DNA from: Myxococcales bacterium
Lineage (GTDB): Bacteria > Myxococcota > Bradymonadia > UBA7976 > UBA1532
Assembly: GCA_020430675.1 (NCBI GenBank)
Contig: JAGQJJ010000011.1
Location: 1 to 17,794 of the forward strand
Length of the DNA: 17,794 bases
Direction: 5' to 3'
Part shown: positions 1-8,456 of the stretch, in pieces
Numbering within the stretch: the first letter of the stretch is position 1
Layout: every line of letters starts with the position of its first letter
The notes under the pieces: model-generated
Told to the model about the DNA's origin: nothing
Seen by the model: the letters and a program-made list of their open reading frames with translations, nothing else
Databases searched by the model: none
Made by a program: the position numbers and the translations under genes

Positions 1-1
1 C

Positions 2-652
2 CTCGCCGCCGGCCAGCGCGCCGCCGAGATCGAAGCCCGCCGCCGCGCCGAAGCCGCGCATCGCGGCCCGCCCTCGATGGCTCAGCCCTCGGCCGAAGAA
101 CGCTTCAATCCCCTGGCCACCGGCTCGGCCCTCCCGATCGTGCGCCCGACCCGCGCCGCGCGCCCGGCCCCCGCCGCGCCCGTGCAATCGCGCCAGTCGA
201 TCGACTCGTACGCCAACCGCAGCGCCGAGTTCGCCGGCCGCAGCGCCGAGTTCGAAAACTCGGGCATGTGGAGCGAGTCGGCCATCCATCGCATCCAGCC
301 CTCGGCGCCACCCAAAGCGCTGCCGGTCATCGGCCTCGCCGCCGCCGCCGCCGGCATCATCCTGGCCGTGCTCGGCGCCAAGCTCGGCGGCCTCTTCGTG
401 CCGTGCGGCCTGCTCTGGATCGCCGGCGGCCTGACGCTGCTCGGCGACAAGCGCTGGAGCTGGCTGTTTGCCCTGGCGAGCTACTGGGTCAACGCCGCCT
501 TCCTGGTGGTCTACGGCCTGGCCGGCAACCCGCCCGAATGGCTGCCCGGCTCGGTGCTGATGCTGTTTGGCATCATCGCCGGGGGCGTCGGCGGCGCGCT
601 GCTGCACCCGATGTTCATGCAGCGGTACCGCAAGGATCGCCCGCGCTTCTGA
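2..652 (+). CDS. Hypothetical four-TM membrane protein (5' end missing)
   Basis: I do not recognise a family. The frame is open to the left edge: before the first ATG (77) the codons read as a charged, Ala/Arg/Glu-rich stretch with no stop, so the true start is probably outside the window and ATG 77 is only the first internal candidate. No convincing Shine-Dalgarno precedes ATG 77. Numbered from ATG 77, residues 1-80 are a Pro/Ala-rich, probably disordered and cytoplasmic segment. It contains a duplicated RSAEF element at about 49-59. Four hydrophobic helices follow at about 82-100, 105-123, 128-149 and 157-176, and a basic tail (RYRKDRPR) ends the protein. This layout suggests a small inner-membrane protein with a long soluble N-terminal part. 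It ends with TGA, and an 81-bp gap with a new promoter candidate follows, so it is probably in a separate transcription unit from the next gene. Confidence 0.7.
   Translation, partial: LAAGQRAAEIEARRRAEAAHRGPPSMAQPSAEERFNPLATGSALPIVRPTRAARPAPAAPVQSRQSIDSYANRSAEFAGRSAEFENSGMWSESAIHRIQPSAPPKALPVIGLAAAAAGIILAVLGAKLGGLFVPCGLLWIAGGLTLLGDKRWSWLFALASYWVNAAFLVVYGLAGNPPEWLPGSVLMLFGIIAGGVGGALLHPMFMQRYRKDRPRF
217..254 (+). repeat. 17-bp direct repeat, 21-bp period
   Basis: The 17-mer CCGCAGCGCCGAGTTCG occurs at 217-233 and again, identical, at 238-254. The period of 21 bases preserves the reading frame of the membrane protein and duplicates seven residues (N-R-S-A-E-F-A then G-R-S-A-E-F-E). It looks like a recent in-frame slippage or duplication in a disordered segment. 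Confidence 0.75.
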
Positions 653-700
653 TCGTGCTCCTGACAACGCTGAGCAGGTGCACGCCCACGCTTTTCTCGC

Positions 701-706
701 TAAGAT
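701..706 (+). promoter_or_regulatory. Candidate -10 box (TAAGAT) for the 734-3540 operon
   Basis: TAAGAT lies 27 bases before the ATG at 734 and is followed directly by GCGCCGC. GGGGAG (Shine-Dalgarno) occupies the leader at about 723-728. No good -35 hexamer is visible at 16-18 bp upstream. The same geometry recurs at three other gene starts in the window, which raises confidence. Confidence 0.45.
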
Positions 707-733
707 GCGCCGCACCTCAACCGGGGAGCTCCG

Positions 734-1270
734 ATGCAGATCAAAGTGACCACCACCATCCCCTACCCGATTGACGCCGTCTTCGAGGCCATGCGCGACA
801 AGCTGCCCGAGATGGCGCAGTACATGCCCAACGTCGATGAGATCATCGTCGAGCAGAAGGACGAGTCGACCCCCGGGCATGTGCGCTTTGTCAATCGCTG
901 GGTCGCCGCCCGCACCGAGATCCCCGCGCCGGCCCGTCCTTTTGTCGATCAGAGCCGCATGTACTACCACGACCACGCCGACTGGAGCGCCGAAGACCGC
1001 GCCTGCCAGTGGCGCCTCGTGATGGGCTTCATGAGCGATCGCATCAAATGCGCCGGCACCACCAGCTATCACTCGGTGGGTGAGAGTCAGACCGAGATGC
1101 GCATCCTCGGCGCGCTCGATCTCGACCTCAAGGGCATGGTGCCGCGGCTGCTGATCGGCAAGGTCACCTCGGGCGTCGAGAGCTTCGTCGGCAAGTTGAT
1201 CGAGCCCAACTTCCAGAAGACGGCCGACGCGCTGACCGCCTACCTCGACGCGCAGGCGAAGCAGGCCTGA
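734..1270 (+). CDS. SRPBCC / DUF2505-like ligand-binding fold protein
   Basis: This 178-aa soluble protein has no signal peptide or membrane helix. The opening pattern (M-Q-I-K-V-T-T-T-I-P-Y-P, then V-F-E-A-M-R-D) is the beta1-alpha1 start typical of START/SRPBCC (Bet v 1-like) proteins. The body alternates beta strands (V-R-F-V-N-R-W, R-M-Y-Y-H-D-H-A-D-W, T-E-M-R-I-L-G) and closes with a long helix, 'E-P-N-F-Q-K-T-A-D-A-L-T-A-Y-L'. Length and layout resemble DUF2505 proteins; this family assignment is by pattern only. Such folds bind hydrophobic ligands or act as cyclase/aromatase or chaperone-like modules; no catalytic residue can be named here. ATG 734 is preceded by GGGGAG at good spacing. 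It is the first gene of a compact run, with the next start 2 bases after its TGA. Confidence 0.75.
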   Translation: MQIKVTTTIPYPIDAVFEAMRDKLPEMAQYMPNVDEIIVEQKDESTPGHVRFVNRWVAARTEIPAPARPFVDQSRMYYHDHADWSAEDRACQWRLVMGFMSDRIKCAGTTSYHSVGESQTEMRILGALDLDLKGMVPRLLIGKVTSGVESFVGKLIEPNFQKTADALTAYLDAQAKQA

Positions 1271-1271
1271 T

Positions 1272-2174
1272 TTGCGCCCCGCCTGGGCCACCGCCCTGGT
1301 TCTATCGGCCTGCGTGCCCATCGAACAGATGGAGACCGACGGCGGCGTCGACGCCGATCTGACCGAGACGCTGTCCGCCCGCGGCCTCGACGCGCCCGCT
1401 TGCCGCGGCGCGCCTGCCCCGATCGACATCGACGGCGTCTGGATGACCCGCTTCGAGACCGCTTCGGTGGTCACCGGCGCCTTCCCCCGCGCCCAGGCCG
1501 AGGTTGTCACCCGCTATGGCCTGGCGACCATCTGCACCGACAGCGACGAAGTCACCGTCGAAATGCTGACCTGCGTGCTCGGCCAATCGCCCATCGCCGA
1601 CGTCAACCGCCGCTGCGCCGCACAGATGCCTGGCGCGGCGATGCTGCCCTCGCTCGACCCGGTGGTGCTGCACGGCACCCTCTCGACGCTGGGCCCCGAC
1701 GCGACGCTGATCCTGCAAGGCTGGGAGGAGCGCTGGGGCCTGGAAGCCGGCGCGGCCGTGCCCCGTGAACCCGCGGGCGCCGCAGTCGACAACGCCGCGG
1801 GGGTCTTCGACGCCGACGCCGACGGCGACCTGGGCGTCACCTTGCGCGGCGACGGCACGGCCGGCGAGGTGAGCTTCGCCGTGCGCCGAACCCGCGCCGA
1901 ATTTGTCTTGGAATACAAAGAAGTGCGCCTGTTGGCCGGCCGCATGTCGAGCACCACCGAGCAGGCCATCCTCGGCGGCCCCAACGCCGCCGCCCTGCGC
2001 GGCCGCACCCGCGCAGGGGCTTCGGCGGTCATCGCCTTCGTGCGCGGCGACGGCCGCAACGGCGCGCCCCGGATCGATCGCGACAGCGACGGGCGCGTCG
2101 ATTGCGCCGAGCTGGCCCCCTTCATCGGCCCCGTGCTGGGCCCCCCGACCGACCCCGGCGCCTGCCGCCGCTGA
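1272..2174 (+). CDS. Lipoprotein with C-terminal EF-hand calcium loop (TTG start)
   Basis: This 300-aa predicted lipoprotein has a short signal (M-R-P-A-W-A-T-A-L-V) leading to a lipobox L-S-A-C, with the lipidated Cys at residue 14. TTG 1272 is the only usual start codon in frame between an upstream stop (about 1233) and the lipobox, and it lies one base after the preceding gene's TGA, suggesting translational coupling. Near the C-terminus, D269-R-D271-S-D273-G-R-V-D277-C-A-E280 matches the 12-residue EF-hand loop at positions 1, 3, 5, 9 and 12. A second acidic stretch, D-A-D-A-D-G-D-L-G, lies mid-protein. Cysteines are spaced through the mature region (for example V-L-T-C-type and N-R-R-C positions), consistent with export and disulfides. 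The function is unknown; the predicted location is the cell envelope, with calcium binding. The signal peptide is at the short end of the normal range. Confidence 0.75.
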   Translation: MRPAWATALVLSACVPIEQMETDGGVDADLTETLSARGLDAPACRGAPAPIDIDGVWMTRFETASVVTGAFPRAQAEVVTRYGLATICTDSDEVTVEMLTCVLGQSPIADVNRRCAAQMPGAAMLPSLDPVVLHGTLSTLGPDATLILQGWEERWGLEAGAAVPREPAGAAVDNAAGVFDADADGDLGVTLRGDGTAGEVSFAVRRTRAEFVLEYKEVRLLAGRMSSTTEQAILGGPNAAALRGRTRAGASAVIAFVRGDGRNGAPRIDRDSDGRVDCAELAPFIGPVLGPPTDPGACRR

Positions 2175-2191
2175 TCCGCAAAGGAGTCGTC

Positions 2192-2548
2192 ATGCCCGAG
2201 GTCCACCTCATCTGGAAGAAGTCTTGCGACACCTGCCGTCGCTACAAGAAGCAGCTCGACGCTTGGGGCGTGCGCTACACCGAGCGCGAGATGAACGCCG
2301 CCCCGCTCGACGCCGCTGAGATTCGGGCCCTCATCGGCGCGCGCCCGGTCAAGGACTTCCTCAACCCGCGCAACGTGCGCTACCGCGAGCTGGGCCTCAA
2401 GGACGAAGTGCCCGATGCCGACCGCGCCGCGGCGCTGATCGCCGAAGAGAACAACCTGCTGCGCCGCCCGGTTTTGCAGGTCGACGATGTCATCCTCACC
2501 GGCAACGACCTGCCCGCCGCCGCGCGGTTGCTGGGGATCACGCCTTGA
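2192..2548 (+). CDS. ArsC/Spx-family thioredoxin-fold reductase with CxxC
   Basis: This 118-aa cytoplasmic protein has the ArsC/Spx/YffB-type thioredoxin fold. The N-terminal strand (H-L-I-W-K-K) leads to C12-D-T-C15 followed by R-R-Y-K-K, the redox loop of the family. R-R-P-V-L at 91-95 carries the conserved Arg and cis-Pro region. The length (about 115-140) is normal. ATG 2192 is preceded by AAGGAG at 2181-2186; the frame is open further upstream, but only this start has a ribosome site and begins the fold correctly. A CxxC rather than a single N-terminal Cys favours a general thiol-disulfide or glutaredoxin-like reductase over a true arsenate reductase; no ars genes are nearby. Its TGA overlaps the TTG start of srkA (TTGA), so the two are probably co-translated. 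Confidence 0.85.
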   Translation: MPEVHLIWKKSCDTCRRYKKQLDAWGVRYTEREMNAAPLDAAEIRALIGARPVKDFLNPRNVRYRELGLKDEVPDADRAAALIAEENNLLRRPVLQVDDVILTGNDLPAAARLLGITP

Positions 2549-3540
2549 AAGCCCTCGCCGAGCGCTTCCATCAACTCACGCCCGACCAGGTCATCGGCGC
2601 CGTCGAACGCGCCGGCCACGCCTGCACCGGCCGCGCGATCGCGCTCAACAGCTACGAAAACCGCGTCTACCAGGTCGAACGGGCCGACGGCGAGTGGCTG
2701 GTCGGCAAGTTCTACCGACCTGGGCGCTGGTCGGTCGAAGCGCTCGACGACGAGCACGACTTCATCTACGCGCTCGACGACGCCGGCGTGCCGGTCGTGG
2801 TGCCGCTCGACCTCGACGGCGACGGCGGCACCATCGGCACGCTGACCGGCGAGGCTGAAGGCATCCACTACGCGCTCTACCCGCGCGTGCGCGGCCGCCC
2901 GCCCGAAGAGTTCAACGACGAACAGCTCGACGTCATCGGCCGCGCGCTCGCCGAGCTGCACGACGTGGGCGACGAAGGCCCCGCGCCCGCCCGGCCGGTG
3001 CTCGACCCCGACACCTACGGCCGCGCCGAGCTCGAGTGGCTGCTGCGCCACGACGCCCTGCCCCGCGAGGTGCGCGACGGCTACGCCTACACCGTCGAAG
3101 CCCTGCTCGACCGCATCGCGCCGCTCTTTGCCGACGTGCCGCTGCATCGGATCCACGGCGACTGCCACCCCGGCAACCTGCTCTGGACGCCCTCGGGCCC
3201 CGTGTTCCTCGACTTTGACGACATGCGCATCGGCCCCGCCGCGCAGGACGTCTGGATGCTCGTGCCCAGCTATGACAAAGACGGCGACCGGCAGCGCGCG
3301 CGCCTGCTCGACGCCTACCGCGAGGTGCGCGACTTCCCCGGCGCCTGGCTCGACCTGGTTGAACCCCTGCGCGCGCTGCGCTTCGTGCACTACTCGGCGT
3401 GGATTGCGCGGCGTTGGAAGGACCCGGTCTTTCAGCGCACCTTCGGGCACTTCGGTGACATCCGATATTGGCAGCGGGAGATCGATGACCTGCGCGAGCA
3501 GATCGCGCGCATCGACGCCCGATGTCAGCAGCGCGACTGA
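2545..3540 (+). CDS. srkA: Stress response kinase A (YihE/RdoA family Ser/Thr kinase)
   Basis: This 331-aa protein matches E. coli SrkA (328 aa as I recall it) over its whole length. N-S-Y-E-N-R-V-Y-Q is at 35-43, and the ATP-anchoring Lys55 sits in V-G-K-F-Y-R-P. The catalytic loop H-G-D-C-H-P-G-N is at 204-211 (Asp206, Asn211), the metal-binding D-F-D-D at 223-226, and V-W-M-L, E-P-L-R-A-L-R and the W-I-A-R-R-W signature follow. The fold is the aminoglycoside-phosphotransferase-like (APH) kinase fold. SrkA protects against envelope stress, oxidative stress and toxin-mediated death in enterobacteria; the same role here is inference. TTG 2545 overlaps the stop of the ArsC-like gene by 4 bases. 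It is the last gene of the run. Confidence 0.93.
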   Translation: MKALAERFHQLTPDQVIGAVERAGHACTGRAIALNSYENRVYQVERADGEWLVGKFYRPGRWSVEALDDEHDFIYALDDAGVPVVVPLDLDGDGGTIGTLTGEAEGIHYALYPRVRGRPPEEFNDEQLDVIGRALAELHDVGDEGPAPARPVLDPDTYGRAELEWLLRHDALPREVRDGYAYTVEALLDRIAPLFADVPLHRIHGDCHPGNLLWTPSGPVFLDFDDMRIGPAAQDVWMLVPSYDKDGDRQRARLLDAYREVRDFPGAWLDLVEPLRALRFVHYSAWIARRWKDPVFQRTFGHFGDIRYWQREIDDLREQIARIDARCQQRD

Positions 3541-3763
3541 TCTCGGCGGACAACTCGCCCGCCGCTGCGCGTAATTGACCAGAAAGTTGACGGAATCGCA
3601 GAATCGAGTTGGATCCCACCCAGGGAGACGACGGCGGGCGCCGACAGGGGTCCGTCAGCGCTCGGACGGAGCTTGACGCTCTCGCCATCGGGGATCTACC
3701 CTACCTGCGGAGCCCCTGCGCGGACGCCGTCCGCGTCACCGGCTCGCACACGTCGAGGTTGCC
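3541..3763. other. Intergenic region with repeated TTGAC elements
   Basis: No gene is visible in these 223 bp. The stretch 3571-3615 is AT-richer than its surroundings and holds two TTGAC pentamers 12 bp apart (3575 and 3587); neither has a convincing -10 box 16-18 bp downstream. A third TTGACG at 3673 does have one and is listed separately. No hairpin-plus-T-tract terminator for the upstream operon was seen. Confidence 0.5.
3673..3702 (+). promoter_or_regulatory. Candidate sigma70-type promoter for the PEGA kinase
   Basis: TTGACG (3673-3678) is followed after 18 bp by TACCCT (3697-3702), a TAnnnT-type -10. The inferred leader to the TTG start at 3764 would be about 55 bases. The -35 matches consensus at 5 of 6 positions; the -10 matches at the three most conserved positions only. 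Confidence 0.4.
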
Positions 3764-5569
<1,806 letters not shown>

Positions 5570-5661
5570 TCGATTTTTAAGGCATCGTGCGGCGGGCAGA
5601 CCTGCGCCTGCGCCCGAACCGTCGGTCAACACGCCCGACCTGTGCGTGTGCCGCTCGGCCT

Positions 5662-5701
5662 CGCGACCGCTTGCATGGCCGCGGTCCAGAAGGCGGTCGC
5701 G
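5662..5701. repeat. 9-bp inverted repeat between convergent genes
   Basis: CGCGACCGC (5662-5670) and its perfect complement GCGGTCGCG (5693-5701) flank a 22-base spacer that itself contains CCGCGG. It lies about 95 bases beyond the kinase stop and about 90 bases beyond the lipoprotein stop on the other strand. The rest of the 220-bp gap (5570-5789) holds no gene; GGGCCCGCG is repeated at 5731 and 5767. There is no T-tract, so a factor-independent terminator is doubtful. Confidence 0.4.
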
Positions 5702-5789
5702 CTCGGTTCGATGAGGGGTGCGGCGTTGGTGGGCCCGCGCCGACGAGGCGACCGGCGCCGAGGCCCGGGCCCGCGTAGCGAGCCTGGGG

Positions 5790-8405
5790 CTATTGGAGGG
5801 TCAGCGTGAAGCCGCCCTGCGCCGCGTTGTAGCCGTCGACCACGATGTAGTAGGGCACCCCGGCACGCGCGCGGAAGCTGACCTCGGAGGTCAGCCCGAC
5901 CGAGTCGTCGTTGCAGACCACCTCATTGTTGGGATCACAGCCTTCGAGCACGTAGAGCACAGTGTCGAAGTCGGAGCCCGCGGTGCTGGCCGTCACGTCG
6001 GTGTCGCGGCGAAACATCACCAGCAAGACGTCTTCGGGCGCGTTTGAGCCGGCGCAGCTCGGACTCAGCCGGTTGGGGAGGCCGGCGGTATTGCCCACGT
6101 ACTGGCCCGGCGAGTTGCCGACCGTCGCGCCGTTGCACGCCGCGGGCATGGCCGGCACGCACAGCTCGTTGACGCAGGCGATCTCGCACTCGTTGCAGTC
6201 GACCGGTGCGATCAGCCCGCTGCCGCGGAAGTCGAGCGTGAACGCGCCCTGGGCGTTGGCGTTATAGCCCTCGACGACCACGTAGTAGCGCACGCCCGCC
6301 TCGGCGAAGAACTCGACGCGCGAGGCAAAGCCAGCGCCCGCGCCGTCATCGTCGCAGGCCAGCTCGCTGCCCGGGTCATCGCAGGCCGTGCGCACCGAGA
6401 GCACCGTGTCGAACGCCGAGCCGGTGGTATCGAGCGTCACGTCCGCCGCTTCGTCGAGCTGGAAGGTATAGAGCTGCTCGCGGCCCGCGTTGGCCACGCA
6501 ACTGCTGTCGATCTCGTCCTGCCCGGCGGCGTTGTTGCCCTGGTACTGGCCAAACGCCGGCAGATCGATGGCGCCGGCGCAGGCGGTGGGCGTGCACAGG
6601 CCGTCGGCGCAGGCTTCGCCCGGCGCGCAATCCTCGTCGGCCGCGCAGGCGACGCCGCGCGAGAACTCCAGCGCCACCGCCCCGCGGGCCGCCGCGTCGC
6701 GACCTTCGACCAGCACGAAGTAGCGCACGCCGGCCTCGGCCTCGAAGACCAGTCGCGACGCGGTGCCGGCGCGGGCGCCGTTGTCGTCGCAGGCCAGTTC
6801 GGTCGCCGCGTCGCGGCACGCCGCGCGCAGCGAGAGCACGGTGTCGAAGGCCGAGCCGCTGGTATCGAGCACCACCAACGCCGCCTCGGCGAGCTGGAAG
6901 GTGTAGACCTGCTCGCGGCCCGGCGCCGGCGCGCAGCTCGCGTCGACGTCGTCGAGGCCGTCGGTCGTATCGCCCTGGTAAAGGCCAAAATCGGGCATGT
7001 CGACCGCGTTGCCGCACGAGGTGGCCACGCAGCGCCCGGCAGCGCAGGCCTGGTCTTCCGCGCAGTCGGCGTCGACGGCGCAGCCCGCTTCCCCGGAGAA
7101 CGTGAGCACGATGTCGCCGATCTCGTCGGCGCTGTAGCCGTGCACGACCACGAAGTACTCCACGCCGGCCTCGGCGGCGAACTCGACGCGCGAGTCCAGT
7201 GCCTCGCCGCCGTCGTCGTCGCAGGCGACCTCCATGCCGCCGCCGCACGCGGTGCTCACCGAGAGCACCGTGTCGAATTCGGTGCCCAGCGTGGCCAGCG
7301 TGACAAACGCGGGCGCGTCGAGGGTGAAGGTGAAGACCTGCTCGGGCCCTTCGGCGCCACCGCCGCAGCCCGCGCCGAGGTCGTCGAACGCCGCCGCGTT
7401 GCTGCCGCGGTACACGCCAAAATCGGGCATGGCGACCGGCATGTCGCAGCTATTGGCGCCCGGCGGCCGCACGCACTCGCCGTCGAGGCAGACCAGCGCG
7501 CCGGCGCAGTCGGCGTCGCGCACGCAGGGCGGCTCGGGGATGCAGGCCGCGTCGATGCAGCTCTCGCCGGGCCCGCAGTCCAGGTCGCTCAGGCAGAACG
7601 GCACGCAGTCGCCGGCCACGCAGACCTCGAACAGATCGCAGTCGAAGTCATCGAGGCACCCATTCGGCCCTGGGCCGGGGCCGCCTTCGCATTGCCCGTT
7701 GACGCATTGCGCGCCCACCGGGCACTGGAAGTTCTCGGTGCAGCATTGCTGGCCGGGGAAGTCCTCGTCGTTGGTGCCATCGCAGTCGTTGTCGGCGCCG
7801 TCGCAGACCTCGGGCATGGGCGCGACCGGCTCGGCGGCGCAGTAGGTGCCGCTGCCGTCGGGCGTGCAGGCGCGCGTGCCCGGGGCCGAGCAGCCGTTCA
7901 TCTGCACGGTGCAGCCAATGCCCAGACCGTTATAGGTCTCGTCGGCCTGCCCGTCGCAGTTGTCGTCGTGCCCGTTGCAGCGCTCGGCGGCGGGCTGGCA
8001 GGGGCCGAAGGTGCCATTGGTGCAGGTCGACACGCCGCACGACTCGGTGCAAAGCCGACGCTCGGTGCCGGTGCAGTCGCCCGGCGGCGGGTTGGGCGCG
8101 CCGTCGGTGTCGACCGCCGCGTCGGGCCGCTCGGCAACCTCGCCGTCGCCCGGCGCTTCGGCGTCGAGCAGTGGGATGCCGTCATCGGGGTCGAGGGCGA
8201 TCATCGCCATGTCGACGGCGGCGTCTTCGACGTTGCCGATCGTGCGGCTGTCGCGCAGTTCGCCGGGCACTTCGCGGGGTTCGCCCGGCGAAACGGCGTC
8301 GTCACAGCCTTGGATCAAGAAGGCGCCCGCGAGGGTGCAGCAGAAAGCCAGCAACAGGTCTTGCGTGTTCATCGCGAAGACGCTAGCTGCCGTCGGCGGA
8401 AACAT
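5790..8405 (-). CDS. Large MopE-motif / tandem PPC-domain lipoprotein
   Basis: This protein of about 871 aa has a lipobox L-I-Q-G-C (Cys34, numbered from ATG 8405). The order after it is: an acidic linker; two MopE-type putative metal-binding motifs at about 143-156 and 201-214 (C-N-G-H-D-D-N-C-D-G and C-D-G-A-D-N-D-C-D-G); a Cys-rich region at about 220-314 with repeated D-x-D-C...C...G-x-C units; and four PPC-like beta domains at about 320-437, 464-582, 609-726 and 757-871. The first three PPC-like domains are separated by short Cys-rich linkers. Each PPC-like unit shows F-D-T-V-L, a C-D-D-D or C-N-D-D acidic turn, E/R-A-G-V-x-Y and G-Y or G-R near the end. Starts: ATG 8405 has GGGAG four bases upstream; ATG 8372 would give a more usual signal length but has no ribosome site. 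Neither gives a positively charged n-region, which is unusual. The protein is predicted to be surface or periplasmic, perhaps adhesive or metal-binding; this role is inference. Confidence 0.85.
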   Translation of the reverse strand: MFPPTAASVFAMNTQDLLLAFCCTLAGAFLIQGCDDAVSPGEPREVPGELRDSRTIGNVEDAAVDMAMIALDPDDGIPLLDAEAPGDGEVAERPDAAVDTDGAPNPPPGDCTGTERRLCTESCGVSTCTNGTFGPCQPAAERCNGHDDNCDGQADETYNGLGIGCTVQMNGCSAPGTRACTPDGSGTYCAAEPVAPMPEVCDGADNDCDGTNDEDFPGQQCCTENFQCPVGAQCVNGQCEGGPGPGPNGCLDDFDCDLFEVCVAGDCVPFCLSDLDCGPGESCIDAACIPEPPCVRDADCAGALVCLDGECVRPPGANSCDMPVAMPDFGVYRGSNAAAFDDLGAGCGGGAEGPEQVFTFTLDAPAFVTLATLGTEFDTVLSVSTACGGGMEVACDDDGGEALDSRVEFAAEAGVEYFVVVHGYSADEIGDIVLTFSGEAGCAVDADCAEDQACAAGRCVATSCGNAVDMPDFGLYQGDTTDGLDDVDASCAPAPGREQVYTFQLAEAALVVLDTSGSAFDTVLSLRAACRDAATELACDDNGARAGTASRLVFEAEAGVRYFVLVEGRDAAARGAVALEFSRGVACAADEDCAPGEACADGLCTPTACAGAIDLPAFGQYQGNNAAGQDEIDSSCVANAGREQLYTFQLDEAADVTLDTTGSAFDTVLSVRTACDDPGSELACDDDGAGAGFASRVEFFAEAGVRYYVVVEGYNANAQGAFTLDFRGSGLIAPVDCNECEIACVNELCVPAMPAACNGATVGNSPGQYVGNTAGLPNRLSPSCAGSNAPEDVLLVMFRRDTDVTASTAGSDFDTVLYVLEGCDPNNEVVCNDDSVGLTSEVSFRARAGVPYYIVVDGYNAAQGGFTLTLQ
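5793..7448 (-). repeat. Four tandem approximately 115-119-codon PPC-like repeats
   Basis: The units are at about 7448-7095, 7016-6660, 6581-6228 and 6137-5793 on the minus strand. Similarity is visible in DNA as well as protein: a run close to GAGAGCACSGTGTCGAA (plus-strand reading) recurs at 5953, 6397, 6832 and 7261. Each unit has four cysteines at matching positions (for example 320, 347, 387 and 395 in the first). The first three units are closer to each other than to the last. Confidence 0.8.
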
Positions 8406-8426
8406 CAAACTCCCGACCAGATCGAC

Positions 8427-8432
8427 ATTATC
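8427..8432 (-). promoter_or_regulatory. Candidate -10 box (GATAAT) for the MopE/PPC lipoprotein
   Basis: Read on the minus strand, GATAAT (5 of 6 to TATAAT) lies 21 bases before ATG 8405, and GGGAG sits in between at 8410-8414. It supports independent expression of the lipoprotein despite the co-directional sirtuin gene ending at 8457. A minus-strand TTGACC at 8455-8460 is 22 bp away, too far for a standard -35. Confidence 0.45.
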
Positions 8433-8456
8433 CGCTTTTGTTTCAGGCGGTTATGG

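Noticed and set aside
655..690. Short inverted repeat (TGCTC/GAGCA) as terminator of the first gene
   Set aside because: The stem is only 5 bp with an 11-base loop and no T-tract.
2192..2548. True arsenate reductase (arsC)
   Set aside because: It has a CxxC rather than the single-Cys ArsC active site, and no arsenic-resistance genes are near.
2380..3450. 356-codon minus-strand frame opposite srkA
   Set aside because: It overlaps the clear SrkA frame and shows only shadow-type Val/Gly/Arg composition.
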